Of a stretch of DNA of 64,000 nt, positions 24,431 to 33,104 are shown in pieces. A program made the translations under genes and the position numbers. The stretch spans positions 186,001 to 250,000 of the forward strand of contig NZ_CP133020.1 in assembly GCF_030866825.1 (NCBI RefSeq). The letters are read 5' to 3'. Position 1 is the stretch's first letter. Every line of letters begins with the position of its first letter. Under the pieces are notes generated by a model that was given only the letters and a program-made list of their open reading frames with translations, was not told where the DNA came from and searched no databases. This stretch comes from Rathayibacter sp. SW19 (GTDB lineage Bacteria; Actinomycetota; Actinomycetes; Actinomycetales; Microbacteriaceae).

Positions 24431-25104
24431 TCCCGTGGCCGGGCGCCGAGCGCTGTGTACAACTCGGCCTGCGTGGAGCGCATCGAGTCATACTCCGTCG
24501 CGTAAACGTGTGCGGACTTCACGATCATCGTCAGTCGGCCGACCGGAGCGTCCACGGCTCGAGCGACTTCGCACTGCAGGGCAGCCAGCTCCACCAAATT
24601 CCCGTAGCCCTTGGTGCCGAAGTCGATGCTGTGACAGTAGGCGATGAGTTCCAGTGAGCCATCGGGCAGCCAGAAGTCGAGCATGCTCACACACGGGACG
24701 TAGCTGGTATCGGTGAGCGGTTCGAAGGTGCTGATCGTCGCGGATCGGGATGCCGCATCCGACCGGAGCCGATCGATGACCCAGGCGACCTGGTCGCGGC
24801 CGGTTCGACCGTAGTCATGCAAGCGGCTCGCGTAGCTGGCGGCGTCGCCGAGTTCCGAAACCAACGAGTGATCGGTGAAGTTCGCGTGCATCCACGCCAG
24901 TCGCTCCGGGTCCGCAAGCTCCGCGATAATGGCATCATTCGGGTCCGGCTCGGCAACCTCGATGGTGACCTGCTCGAGCTCTCGGATCGGCAGCGCGTCG
25001 TAGTGTGTCTCTCTACCGTGCTCGAGAATGCGTGCCGCGGCGGCGAGCCACGCTTCACCGAGGCTCTCTTCATCGATCAGGATGCCGCGGGTTCGAGCAG
25101 TCAT
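24427..25104 (-). CDS. Thymidylate synthase-superfamily protein
   Basis: 225 residues. The central part YVPCVSMLDFWLPDG and ELIAYCHSIDFGTKGYGNLVELAALQ (given in parts) matches the ThyA fold region that holds the catalytic Cys (PC) and the R/H-S-x-D...GN nucleotide-binding residues. The N-terminal part is shorter and different from canonical ThyA. Similar proteins in archaea and some bacteria are annotated thymidylate synthase but may act on other substrates. ATG at 25104 follows a GTG. First gene of the thyA-like / hxlR / sip / herA run. Confidence 0.6.
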   Translation of the reverse strand: MTARTRGILIDEESLGEAWLAAAARILEHGRETHYDALPIRELEQVTIEVAEPDPNDAIIAELADPERLAWMHANFTDHSLVSELGDAASYASRLHDYGRTGRDQVAWVIDRLRSDAASRSATISTFEPLTDTSYVPCVSMLDFWLPDGSLELIAYCHSIDFGTKGYGNLVELAALQCEVARAVDAPVGRLTMIVKSAHVYATEYDSMRSTQAELYTALGARPRD

Positions 25105-25139
25105 CACCCAATTCTACTTTTCTGCCCGACCGCGGGCTG

Positions 25140-26948
25140 TCAGTCGCTCTCCAGCACGGCCATCGCCGCATTGTGACCGCCGAGACCGCTGACCGCGCCG
25201 CCGCGCCGCGCACCTGACCCGCACACCAAGATCTGCGGATGCCGCGTCGCGACCCCCCAGCGCTCGGCCGGCGTGCGCAACTCGGCATCGTCCTCCACGA
25301 ACGGCCAGGACAGCGGGCCGTGGAAGATGTTGCCTCCGGGCATCCGGAGCGCGTTTTCGATGTCGAGCGTCGTCTTAGTCTCGATGCACGCCGCGCCATG
25401 TGCATCCGTCAGCAGTAGATCCTCGATCGGCTCGGCGAGCACTGAGTTCAGCGACGTCAGTACCGCGGCTTGCAACCTGCGTCGCATCTCGTCGTTGTTC
25501 TCGGCGGTCAGCCAGCGATGCGGCGTGTGCAGGCCGAACACGGTGAGTGTGTGGGCTCCGGATGCAGCGAGCTCCGGGTCGAGGATCGTCGAGTCGGCCA
25601 GCGTGTGGCAGTAGATCTCGCAGGGCAAGGGATCGGGGATGATGCCGAGTTCAGCATCCCTGTGTGCCTTTTCGAGCTGGTGGTAGCCCTCATTGATATG
25701 GAATGTGCCGCCGAACGCCGCTGCCGGGTCAACGGATGCATCGCGCAGCCTCGGCAGGCGCCTCACCGCCAGATTCACCTTGACCTGGGCGCCCTCCGGT
25801 GTTTCGTCGGTCGAGTCGCGAGCGCCAAAGACGGTGGTCGAGTAGCGAGTGCCAAAGACGGTGGTCGAGTCGCGAGCATTAAAGACGGTGGTCGAGTAGC
25901 GAGCGTCAGCGAGCGTATCGAGACCCGTATCGAGACCCGTATCGAGACCCGTATCGAGACCCGTATCGAGATCCGGCACGGTGGTCTCGGGGAGTGTTGG
26001 TCTCGATACGCGTGCTCGTTCCTCGCTCGCTACTCGACCAGCGGGTGTCAACAGTTGTTCCAACTGATACGGTGCGACGTTCGCGAGCACCCAGGCACCG
26101 ACAACCACCCGTTCGTGCTCACCACGCCGGTAGTACACCTCGCCGGTCGGCGAGACGCTCGTGACCTCGGCGCGCGTGACGATGCGGGCGCCGGCATCTC
26201 GCGCTGCCCGGGCGAGCTCGGTCGTGACCGCGCCCATGCCGCCGATCGGCACGTCCCAGCGGCCGGTGCCGCCGCCGATCAGGTGATAGAGGAAGCAACG
26301 ATTCTGGTCGAGCGACTGGTCGCCGGCACGTGCGAACGTGCCGATCAGGGCATCCGTCAACACGACACCGCGCACGAGGTCATCGGCAAGCTGGCTCTCG
26401 ATGATCTCGCCGATCGGCCGCTCGATCATGGCCTGCCAAACAGCATCATCCGCGACGAGCGTGTGCGCCTCGCTGCGAGTCAGCAGCGGCTCCGTCAGCG
26501 TCGGCCACAGCGCTCGCGTGAGCCGGGCGCAATGCTCGTAGAACAGAGAGAACGGGCCGGCATCCGCGCCTGCCCCGATCTGAGTGAACGATTCCGCGGT
26601 CGCCGCGGCGTTCTCGTTGTCGATGAGCAGGCCGCGGCCATCCGCATCGCCTGGCACTGGCGTGTACGAAGAGTAGCGCCGCCGAGCCAGGCGGATGTCC
26701 AGGCCCAGGTCGTCGATGATACGCTGCGGCAGCAGGCTGACCAGATACGAGTATCGGGACAGCCACGCCTCGACCCCGTCGAACAGCTGCGCGCTGACCG
26801 CGGCGCCGCCGACGGCATCCAGTCGCTCGAGAACAATCACGCTCTTGCCGGCCTTCGCCAGGTAGGCAGCCGCCGTCAGCCCGTTGTGCCCGCCGCCGAC
26901 GATCACGACATCGTGGGTGGGACTTACTGGCGCCTGCGCATCCGTCAT
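25140..26948 (-). CDS. Phytoene desaturase-like NAD(P)/FAD oxidoreductase with repeat-derived insert
   Basis: 602 residues. The N-terminal Rossmann motif is VVIVGGGHNGLTAAAYLAKAG, and FAD-superfamily CrtI-like segments follow (GGAAVSAQLFDGVEAW, PIGGMGAVTTELARAARDAGA). Near the C-terminus is LVCGSGARRGGAVSGLGGHNA. About residues 303-386 are an insertion with LDTG x4 and STTVF-type repeats, encoded by dispersed-element DNA at 25797-26045. Without it the length would be the usual ~520. Such proteins are described as all-trans-retinol saturase or carotene desaturase relatives; substrate unknown. Confidence 0.85.
   Translation of the reverse strand: MTDAQAPVSPTHDVVIVGGGHNGLTAAAYLAKAGKSVIVLERLDAVGGAAVSAQLFDGVEAWLSRYSYLVSLLPQRIIDDLGLDIRLARRRYSSYTPVPGDADGRGLLIDNENAAATAESFTQIGAGADAGPFSLFYEHCARLTRALWPTLTEPLLTRSEAHTLVADDAVWQAMIERPIGEIIESQLADDLVRGVVLTDALIGTFARAGDQSLDQNRCFLYHLIGGGTGRWDVPIGGMGAVTTELARAARDAGARIVTRAEVTSVSPTGEVYYRRGEHERVVVGAWVLANVAPYQLEQLLTPAGRVASEERARVSRPTLPETTVPDLDTGLDTGLDTGLDTGLDTLADARYSTTVFNARDSTTVFGTRYSTTVFGARDSTDETPEGAQVKVNLAVRRLPRLRDASVDPAAAFGGTFHINEGYHQLEKAHRDAELGIIPDPLPCEIYCHTLADSTILDPELAASGAHTLTVFGLHTPHRWLTAENNDEMRRRLQAAVLTSLNSVLAEPIEDLLLTDAHGAACIETKTTLDIENALRMPGGNIFHGPLSWPFVEDDAELRTPAERWGVATRHPQILVCGSGARRGGAVSGLGGHNAAMAVLESD
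25810..26041. repeat. Dispersed-element DNA inside a coding region (27-bp and 12-bp tandem units)
   Basis: Three to four 27-bp units starting GTCGAGTCGCGAGCGCCAAA (25810, 25837, 25864, 25891) are followed by five 12-bp units CGTATCGAGACC (25914-25973), then GGTCTCGATACGCGTGCTCG and GCTCGCTACTCGACC at 26026-26040. These are the ends of the element otherwise found between genes. All of it is in frame within the oxidoreductase gene. Confidence 0.9.
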
Positions 26949-26970
26949 GGCAGGAGCCTACGCGGCGCAG

Positions 26971-27062
26971 GCGCAAGGCTTCTGCTTTCTGGCGGGCGGA
27001 TGCGGCGATCTCTTGCGCAAAACCCCGAGAAAGTGCGCGAGGTGAGCGCATATCCTCGGAAT
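26971..27062 (+). promoter_or_regulatory. Upstream cassette A with leaderless promoter (copy of the one at 29092)
   Basis: Inverted repeat GCGCAAG (26971-26977) / CTTGCGC (27012-27018), then TATCCT at 27051-27056 as a -10 box, six bases before the ATG at 27063. No Shine-Dalgarno fits, so the mRNA probably begins at the start codon. The first 48 bases match the putA cassette at 38 positions without gaps. Confidence 0.75.
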
Positions 27063-28445
27063 ATGAGCCAGCAGTCACCGAAACGGATGCACGAAGTATC
27101 GGGCGAGACAACGGCGCTGGTCGATCTGGTGCTCGACTATTCGCGGCGTCGCATCCTCAGCAGCGACACGCAGCTCGACAAACCACTCTCGGAAGGCGAG
27201 TTGAGGCAGCAGGCATCGGGCTCGATCTGCGAAGACGGCCTCGGTGCCGAGCGCGCCCTCGCCCTCTTCGAAAACGTGCTGGCGCCCGCGTGCATCACCA
27301 CGGATCATCCGCAATATCTGTCGTTCATTCCGACCGCGCCGACCAAGGCAGCCACAGCCTTCGACCTCGTGGTCTCGGCAAGTGCGCTCTATGCGGGCTC
27401 CTGGCTGGAAGGCTCCGGCGCTGTGTTCGCCGAGAACGAGGTGCTTGCCTGGTTGGCGCGTGAGTTCGGGCTGCCCGCCACTGCCGGCGGGGTCTTCGTT
27501 CAGGGTGGCACGCTGGGCAACCTCTCCGCCCTGGTCGCGGCACGTGATCACGCGCGATCGCAGCGGGAGAGTGTCGGCGCGAAGCTGCCCGCGCGCTGGA
27601 AGATCGTCTGCAGCGCCGAGGCGCACTCGTCGATCGCGTCGGCGGCGCGGGTGATGGATGTCGACGTTGTGCCGGTGTCCCCGTCGGCGGGCGGAATGCT
27701 GAGCGGTGACAACGTGCAGGCAGCGCTCGAGGAGGGCGGAGCATCCATCTTCGCGGTCGTCGCGACAGCAGGATCGACGAACTTCGGAATCGTCGACGAC
27801 ATCGCTTCGATCGCAGCCTTGAAAGGCGACTTCGACTTCTGGCTGCACGTGGATGGTGCGTACGGGCTCACCGGGATGCTCTCGCCGTTGGTTCGGCACC
27901 GTTTCGCCGGTGTCGAACACGCCGACTCGGTGATCGTCGACCCGCATAAATGGCTGTTCGCACCCTTTGACGCCTGCGCGCTCATCTACCGCGACCCTGA
28001 GGCGGGCCGCCACGCCCACACGCAGCACGCCGAATATCTGGACACCCTCACCGACGCGGCCGAATGGAGCCCGTCGGACTACGCGGTGCAACTGACGCGC
28101 CGGGCGCGCGGGCTTCCGCTCTGGTTCTCGCTCGCAACCTATGGCGAGAACGCGTACCGCCAGGCGATCGGTGCGTCGATCTCGCTCGCACAGGACATCG
28201 CGAGGGAGATCGAGTCGCGAGAGGGCTTTCGTCTCGTGCGCCCGCCGCAACTGTCTGTGGTGGTGTTCGAACGCGACGGCTGGACGCGCGACGACTATGC
28301 CGCTTGGTCCGCGCGGCTCCTTGCGGAGCAACTCGCGTTCGTCACCCCGAGCTCACATCAGGGCCGGCCGAACACCCGGTTCGCCATCGTGAACCCGATG
28401 ACGACATTCGAGCAGCTCACCGGCATCCTCGACACGATGATGTGA
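27063..28445 (+). CDS. Pyridoxal-phosphate-dependent decarboxylase (group II)
   Basis: 460 residues. HPQYLSFIPTAPTKAA opens the family; the PLP lysine is Lys296 in IVDPHKWLFAPFD, and VDGAYG carries the ring aspartate region. It is related to aromatic-L-amino-acid, aspartate and diaminobutyrate decarboxylases; the substrate cannot be told from sequence alone. The start is set by the leaderless promoter and the family N-terminus; the frame stays open much further upstream across the antisense of the previous gene, which is an artefact. It shares its promoter cassette with putA. Confidence 0.87.
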   Translation: MSQQSPKRMHEVSGETTALVDLVLDYSRRRILSSDTQLDKPLSEGELRQQASGSICEDGLGAERALALFENVLAPACITTDHPQYLSFIPTAPTKAATAFDLVVSASALYAGSWLEGSGAVFAENEVLAWLAREFGLPATAGGVFVQGGTLGNLSALVAARDHARSQRESVGAKLPARWKIVCSAEAHSSIASAARVMDVDVVPVSPSAGGMLSGDNVQAALEEGGASIFAVVATAGSTNFGIVDDIASIAALKGDFDFWLHVDGAYGLTGMLSPLVRHRFAGVEHADSVIVDPHKWLFAPFDACALIYRDPEAGRHAHTQHAEYLDTLTDAAEWSPSDYAVQLTRRARGLPLWFSLATYGENAYRQAIGASISLAQDIAREIESREGFRLVRPPQLSVVVFERDGWTRDDYAAWSARLLAEQLAFVTPSSHQGRPNTRFAIVNPMTTFEQLTGILDTMM

Positions 28446-28611
28446 GCGGCGCGCTGCACGCGCACCGCACATACGTCGCAAACGACAGTCGACTCGTCAC
28501 CCGTTTGGGTGTGAATTCACCGATTTAGGCGTGTCGCTGCCGTAAAACCGTGAAATGGCACCACCAAGCCAATATCCTTCGGGCTTACAGTATTCTTCCT
28601 GAAAGGACACC

Positions 28612-29034
28612 ATGTTCGAGCTCCACGTGCTCACCGGCCTGATCGCCACCCAGACGACAGCGTTCAACCCGACGGCGTCGATCATCGGCGGGCTGCTCGG
28701 GTGGATCATTTCGATCATTGCCCTGTGGCCTGTTTTCACCAAGGCCGGCCGTCCTGGCTGGGGCGCGATCATTCCCATCTACAACATCTATCTGCTGGTC
28801 AAGATCGCCGGATACCACGGCGCGCTGGTCATTTTGTACTTCATTCCGATTGCGAACATCGTCATGGCGATCATCGTTGCGCTCGGCGTCGGCCGTGCAT
28901 TCGGCAGGGGCGGGGCGTTCAGCTTCTTCATGCTGTGGCTGCTGTCGATCATCGGCTACCTCATCGTCGGCTTTGGCGGTTCGCAGTACATCGGCGACGG
29001 GGGCGATGCATCCAAGCGGGTGGCTCGCGCCTGA
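28612..29034 (+). CDS. Small membrane protein, DUF5684-like
   Basis: 140 residues with four predicted membrane segments, including IIGGLLGWIISIIALWPVF and FSFFMLWLLSIIGYLIVGFG. The motif KAGRPGWGAIIPIYNIYLLVKIAG is typical of the DUF5684 family, often fused to or next to signal peptidases or exported proteins. ATG at 28612 is preceded by GAAAGGA. Function unknown. It sits between the two genes that share a promoter cassette but has an ordinary ribosome site itself. Confidence 0.8.
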   Translation: MFELHVLTGLIATQTTAFNPTASIIGGLLGWIISIIALWPVFTKAGRPGWGAIIPIYNIYLLVKIAGYHGALVILYFIPIANIVMAIIVALGVGRAFGRGGAFSFFMLWLLSIIGYLIVGFGGSQYIGDGGDASKRVARA

Positions 29035-29091
29035 TCCAGCGCGCTGCGGCGCCGTCACTCGCCCTCACGCTGGGTGATCCACGGCGCCGTA

Positions 29092-29182
29092 GCGCAAGGG
29101 TGCTGCACATTCGCGGGAGGATGCAGCGAACTCTTGCGCTGAAACCCGTTAAAATGCGCAACTCACCGCATATCCTCGAAAT
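29092..29182 (+). promoter_or_regulatory. Upstream cassette B with leaderless promoter before putA
   Basis: GCGCAAG (29092-29098) and CTTGCGC (29133-29139) stand 41 bp apart, exactly as in cassette A. CGCATATCCTCG with -10 TATCCT (29171-29176) lies six bases before the ATG at 29183. One single-base gap separates the two cassettes in length. Common regulation of putA and the decarboxylase is inferred. Confidence 0.75.
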
Positions 29183-32100
29183 ATGACCCCGCCATCCGCC
29201 GGAGCTGAAACACGCCCGTCAGAACTTTCCATCGCTGCAATCGCACTGGTCGAACAATGGCTGGCATCAGGCACCGGCACGGTCGGCGAAGACGGCAAGC
29301 GCACCACCGTCGACCGGGCCGCTGAACGGCTTGCCGGCGTGCTGAAAGACCCGAACGGGCTGGATTTCGCCGTCGGTTTCGTGGACGGCGTAGCCCGGCC
29401 ACAGGATTTGTTCGTCGCCGGGTACAACCTGCAGCGCATCGCGAAGAAGGTGCCGGCGTTCCTGCCCTGGTACATGCGTTTCGCGATCTGGCTCGGCGGC
29501 GTCTTCGGGCCAGTCGTGCCGTGGATCGTCATCCCGATCGCTCGCGCCGTCCTTCGCCGAATGGTCGGCCATCTCGTCGTAGATGCGACTCCCGCCAAGC
29601 TCGGTGCTGCCATCGCACAGCTCCGCGCTTCGACAAGCTCAGCGACCGGCTCGACAAGCTCAGCGACCGGCTCGACAAGCTCAGCGACCGGCTCGGGTGG
29701 TGCGCCCGGTCCGCGCCTGAACCTCAACCTGCTCGGCGAGGCGGTGCTCGGCGAGAAGGAGGCGGCCCGCCGCCTCGACGGCACCCGTACCCTGTTGAGC
29801 CGGGACGACGTCGACTACGTGTCGATCAAAGTTTCTTCGATCGCCAGCCAACTGTCGATGTGGTCGTTCGACGAGGCCGTCACGCGCGTGGTCGAACGAT
29901 TGACTCCTCTGTACGAGCTGGCCGCTGCCAGTCGCCCCACCAAGTTCATCAACCTCGACATGGAGGAATACCACGACTTGGGCCTGACCATCGCGGTGTT
30001 TCAGCGCATCCTGAGCCAGCCGCAATTGCAGCAGCTCGAGGCAGGCATCGTCTTACAGGCCTATCTGCCCGACGCGCTGGATGCCCTGCAGGGTCTCACC
30101 GAGTGGGCGCAGGCCCGCCGGGCAGGCGGAGGAGCGCCGATCAAGGTACGCCTGGTCAAGGGTGCGAACCTCGCGATGGAGCGGGTGGATGCGATCGTGC
30201 ACGGCTGGCCGCAGGCGCCGTACGGCAGCAAACAGTCGACCGACGCCAACTACAAGCGTGTGCTCGACTGGGCGCTCACCCCCGATCACACGCACGCGGT
30301 GAAGCTCGGCATCGCGGGGCACAACCTGTTCGACGTCGCCTTCGCCTGGCTCCTGGCCACCCGGCGCGGTGTCGAGGATCGCGTCGAATTCGAGATGCTC
30401 CTCGGCATGGCGACAGAACAAGCGGATGCCGTCACCCGCACCGTCGGCCGCCTCCTGCTCTACACACCGGTCGTTCACCCGCACGAATTCGACGTCGCGA
30501 TCTCCTACTTGATTCGCCGTCTGGAAGAGAACGCCAGCAGCGAGAACTTCATGTCTGCGGTGTTCGAATTGACCGAGAATCGGGCCCTGTTCGAGCGCGA
30601 AAAGCAACGTTTTCTTGCGTCGGTCGCGGAATTCGAAGCGGATGAGGGCCCGCACGGGCTCGCTCCTCTGCCGAACCGCACCCAGGACCGCGGCCGCGAG
30701 TGGCAGGACGCCGCCGACACCACACTGTTCCGCCCGTCGCCCATCCTCCTCGACCCCGCTTCAACCGAGGATGGCCTGACCGCTGCGGTGCTGGGATTGC
30801 AGCGAGGCGGTTCCGGCGGATCAGATGGTGCCGACACCGGTGCGCCTCTCACGGAAATGGTTCAGGTGATCCGCTCAGGCCCTTCGGCAAGCTCAGGGAC
30901 CGCGGCAAGCGCAGGGACCGCGGCAAGCTCAGAGACCGGGGAAGGCTCAGGGACCGAGCGCGATGGCTTCCGCAACGAGGCGGACACCGACCCCGCCCTG
31001 CCTGCGAACCGCGCGTGGGGGCGTCGCATCCTGAGCCGGGTGGCGACATCCGAATTGGGGATGGCCACGATTCTGAACGCGGGCGTAACGGATGCCGCCG
31101 CGCTCGATCGTGTGATCGCTAGCGTGCGCGATGCCGGCCAGCGCTGGGGTTACTGGCTCGGCGTCGACCGGGGGGCAGCGCTCGATCGGGCGGGGCTGGC
31201 GCTTTCCGCCAACCGTGATCGTCTGATCGAGGTGATGGCGTCCGAGACCGGAAAGACCATCGCGGAGGCAGATGTTGAGGTCAGCGAAGCGGTCGATTTC
31301 GCCCACTACTATGCGGCGCGGGCGCGTGAGCTCGACACGGTGCAGGGCGCCGTTTTCTCGCCGTCGAAGCTGACCGTGGTGACGCCGCCCTGGAACTTCC
31401 CGGTGGCAATTCCGGCCGGAAGCGTGCTTGCCGCACTCGCGTCGGGAAGCGGCGTGATCATCAAGCCTGCGCCACAGGCGAAGCGCTCGGCGGCGATCAT
31501 GGTCGAAGCGCTGTGGGAGGCCGGGATCGCCCGCGAGTTGCTCGCGCTCGTCGATGTTGACGAGGGAGCCCTCGGACAGCAGTTGATCTCAGACCCTCGC
31601 GTCGACCGTGTCATTCTGACCGGCGCGTATGAGACGGCGAAGCTGTTTCGGTCTTGGCGGCCGGACCTTCCCCTGCTCGCCGAGACCAGCGGCAAGAACG
31701 CGATCATCGTCACACCGAACGCCGACTACGATCTTGCGGTCGCCGACATCGTCAAGAGTGCGTTCGGGCATTCCGGCCAGAAGTGCTCTGCTGCGAGCCT
31801 GGTCATCCTGGTCGGGTCGGTGGCGAAGTCGGAGCGTTTCCGCAACCAGCTCGTCGACGCTGTCACCAGCCTGCACGTCGGCTACCCGCAGGATGCCCTC
31901 AGTCAGATGGGGCCGCTGATCGAGCCGGCGTCCGGCAAGCTTCTGCACGCGCTCACCACGCTCGGAGGCAGCGAGGAGTGGCTGGTCACACCTCGGCAGC
32001 TGGATGAGACTGGCCGCCTATGGTCGCCCGGCGTGCGCACCGGTGTGCAGCCCGGGTCCTACTTCCACCTCACCGAGTTCTTCGGCCCTGTGCTCGGGAT

Positions 32101-33070
32101 CATGCACGCTCGCAATCTGACGGAGGCAATCCGCTATCAGAACGCGGTCGACTACGGACTCACTGCAGGGCTGCACTCACTCGACTCCGACGAACTCGCT
32201 CTGTGGCTCGCCACGGTTCAGGCCGGCAACCTCTATGTGAATCGCGGCATCACCGGTGCGATCGTGCAACGCCAGCCGTTCGGCGGCTGGAAGCGCTCGT
32301 CGGTCGGCGCCGGAGCGAAAGCCGGCGGCCCCAACTATCTGTTCGGGCTGGGCTCGTGGCTGCCGGAGACCGGACATTCCAGTTCGAGTCTGCATCTGCG
32401 CGGGCTCGAGGCACGAGTCACACAGTTGATCGAATCCGGTCAGTCGTCGATGAGTTATGAGGACTTCGATCGGGTGCGCCGCTCGGCATTGAGCGACGCG
32501 ATCGCCGCCGCGACCGAGTTCAATCAGGTGAAAGACGTCTCCGGGCTCGGCGTGGAACGCAATGTGTTCCGCTACCGGCCGGTGCCGGTCAGCATCCGGC
32601 TGTCCGAGGGCTCCGAGCTTCCCGACCTGCTCCGCATTCTCGCGGCTGCGACCGTCGTGAAGTCGCCGTTCGACGTGAGCGCACCGCAGAAACTGCCGAG
32701 CACGCTCCGCCAGGTGTTGCGCTCGCGCGACATTCCGGTGGTCGTCGAATCGGATGCGACGTGGCTCGGCCGCGTTGCGGCATCCGGCCCGGGCGTGAGT
32801 CGCGCTGGTGCTGCTGCGTTGAACGGCGCCACACCGAGCCGAACAGTGATCGGGGGAGTCGAACGTGAGGTGCATCGCATCCGCCTGATCGGGGGAGACC
32901 CGCTGGCCCTTGCCGGGGCGCTGCGCGGAACGCCGGACATCGCGGTGTATGCGGGCGCGGTGACGCCGTCTGGCAGAGTTGAGCTGCTGCCGTTCGTGCA
33001 CGAACAGGCGATCTCGATCACGAATCACCGCTTCGGCAACCCGACGCACCTGAGTGAAGGCGTCATCTGA
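29183..33070 (+). CDS. putA: Bifunctional proline dehydrogenase / L-glutamate-gamma-semialdehyde dehydrogenase
   Basis: 1295 residues. The proline dehydrogenase domain (about 20-480) has VKVRLVKGANLAMERVDA-like KVRLVKGANLAMER and the substrate-binding YGSKQSTDANYKRVLDW. The aldehyde dehydrogenase domain (about 610-1130) has TPPWNFPVAIPAGSV, LAETSGKNAI and the nucleophile Cys868 in SGQKCSAASL. Together they oxidise proline to glutamate. Two low-complexity linkers (150-172, STSSATG repeats; 565-597, SASSGTAAS-like) come from TTCGACAAGCTCAG-type repeats and make it about 130 residues longer than usual. Leaderless start. Confidence 0.93.
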   Translation: MTPPSAGAETRPSELSIAAIALVEQWLASGTGTVGEDGKRTTVDRAAERLAGVLKDPNGLDFAVGFVDGVARPQDLFVAGYNLQRIAKKVPAFLPWYMRFAIWLGGVFGPVVPWIVIPIARAVLRRMVGHLVVDATPAKLGAAIAQLRASTSSATGSTSSATGSTSSATGSGGAPGPRLNLNLLGEAVLGEKEAARRLDGTRTLLSRDDVDYVSIKVSSIASQLSMWSFDEAVTRVVERLTPLYELAAASRPTKFINLDMEEYHDLGLTIAVFQRILSQPQLQQLEAGIVLQAYLPDALDALQGLTEWAQARRAGGGAPIKVRLVKGANLAMERVDAIVHGWPQAPYGSKQSTDANYKRVLDWALTPDHTHAVKLGIAGHNLFDVAFAWLLATRRGVEDRVEFEMLLGMATEQADAVTRTVGRLLLYTPVVHPHEFDVAISYLIRRLEENASSENFMSAVFELTENRALFEREKQRFLASVAEFEADEGPHGLAPLPNRTQDRGREWQDAADTTLFRPSPILLDPASTEDGLTAAVLGLQRGGSGGSDGADTGAPLTEMVQVIRSGPSASSGTAASAGTAASSETGEGSGTERDGFRNEADTDPALPANRAWGRRILSRVATSELGMATILNAGVTDAAALDRVIASVRDAGQRWGYWLGVDRGAALDRAGLALSANRDRLIEVMASETGKTIAEADVEVSEAVDFAHYYAARARELDTVQGAVFSPSKLTVVTPPWNFPVAIPAGSVLAALASGSGVIIKPAPQAKRSAAIMVEALWEAGIARELLALVDVDEGALGQQLISDPRVDRVILTGAYETAKLFRSWRPDLPLLAETSGKNAIIVTPNADYDLAVADIVKSAFGHSGQKCSAASLVILVGSVAKSERFRNQLVDAVTSLHVGYPQDALSQMGPLIEPASGKLLHALTTLGGSEEWLVTPRQLDETGRLWSPGVRTGVQPGSYFHLTEFFGPVLGIMHARNLTEAIRYQNAVDYGLTAGLHSLDSDELALWLATVQAGNLYVNRGITGAIVQRQPFGGWKRSSVGAGAKAGGPNYLFGLGSWLPETGHSSSSLHLRGLEARVTQLIESGQSSMSYEDFDRVRRSALSDAIAAATEFNQVKDVSGLGVERNVFRYRPVPVSIRLSEGSELPDLLRILAAATVVKSPFDVSAPQKLPSTLRQVLRSRDIPVVVESDATWLGRVAASGPGVSRAGAAALNGATPSRTVIGGVEREVHRIRLIGGDPLALAGALRGTPDIAVYAGAVTPSGRVELLPFVHEQAISITNHRFGNPTHLSEGVI
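29630..29692. repeat. Three in-frame 21-bp TCGACAAGCTCAGCGACCGGC units in putA
   Basis: Units begin at 29630, 29651 and 29672 and are virtually identical. Each encodes STSSATG. The core ACAAGCTCAG(C/G)GACC is the dispersed element usually seen between genes in this family. A second group of 18-bp units with GGCAAGCTCAGGGACCG lies at 30884-30956 in the same gene. Confidence 0.9.
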
Positions 33071-33104
33071 CCGCCTCGCCCCTGCCCCGTGACGTGCTCA
33101 GTCG

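Noticed and set aside
25470..27062. Long plus-strand open frame joined to the PLP decarboxylase (991 codons in all)
   Set aside because: It is antisense to the FAD oxidoreductase, has no family match, and the decarboxylase has its own leaderless promoter at 27063.
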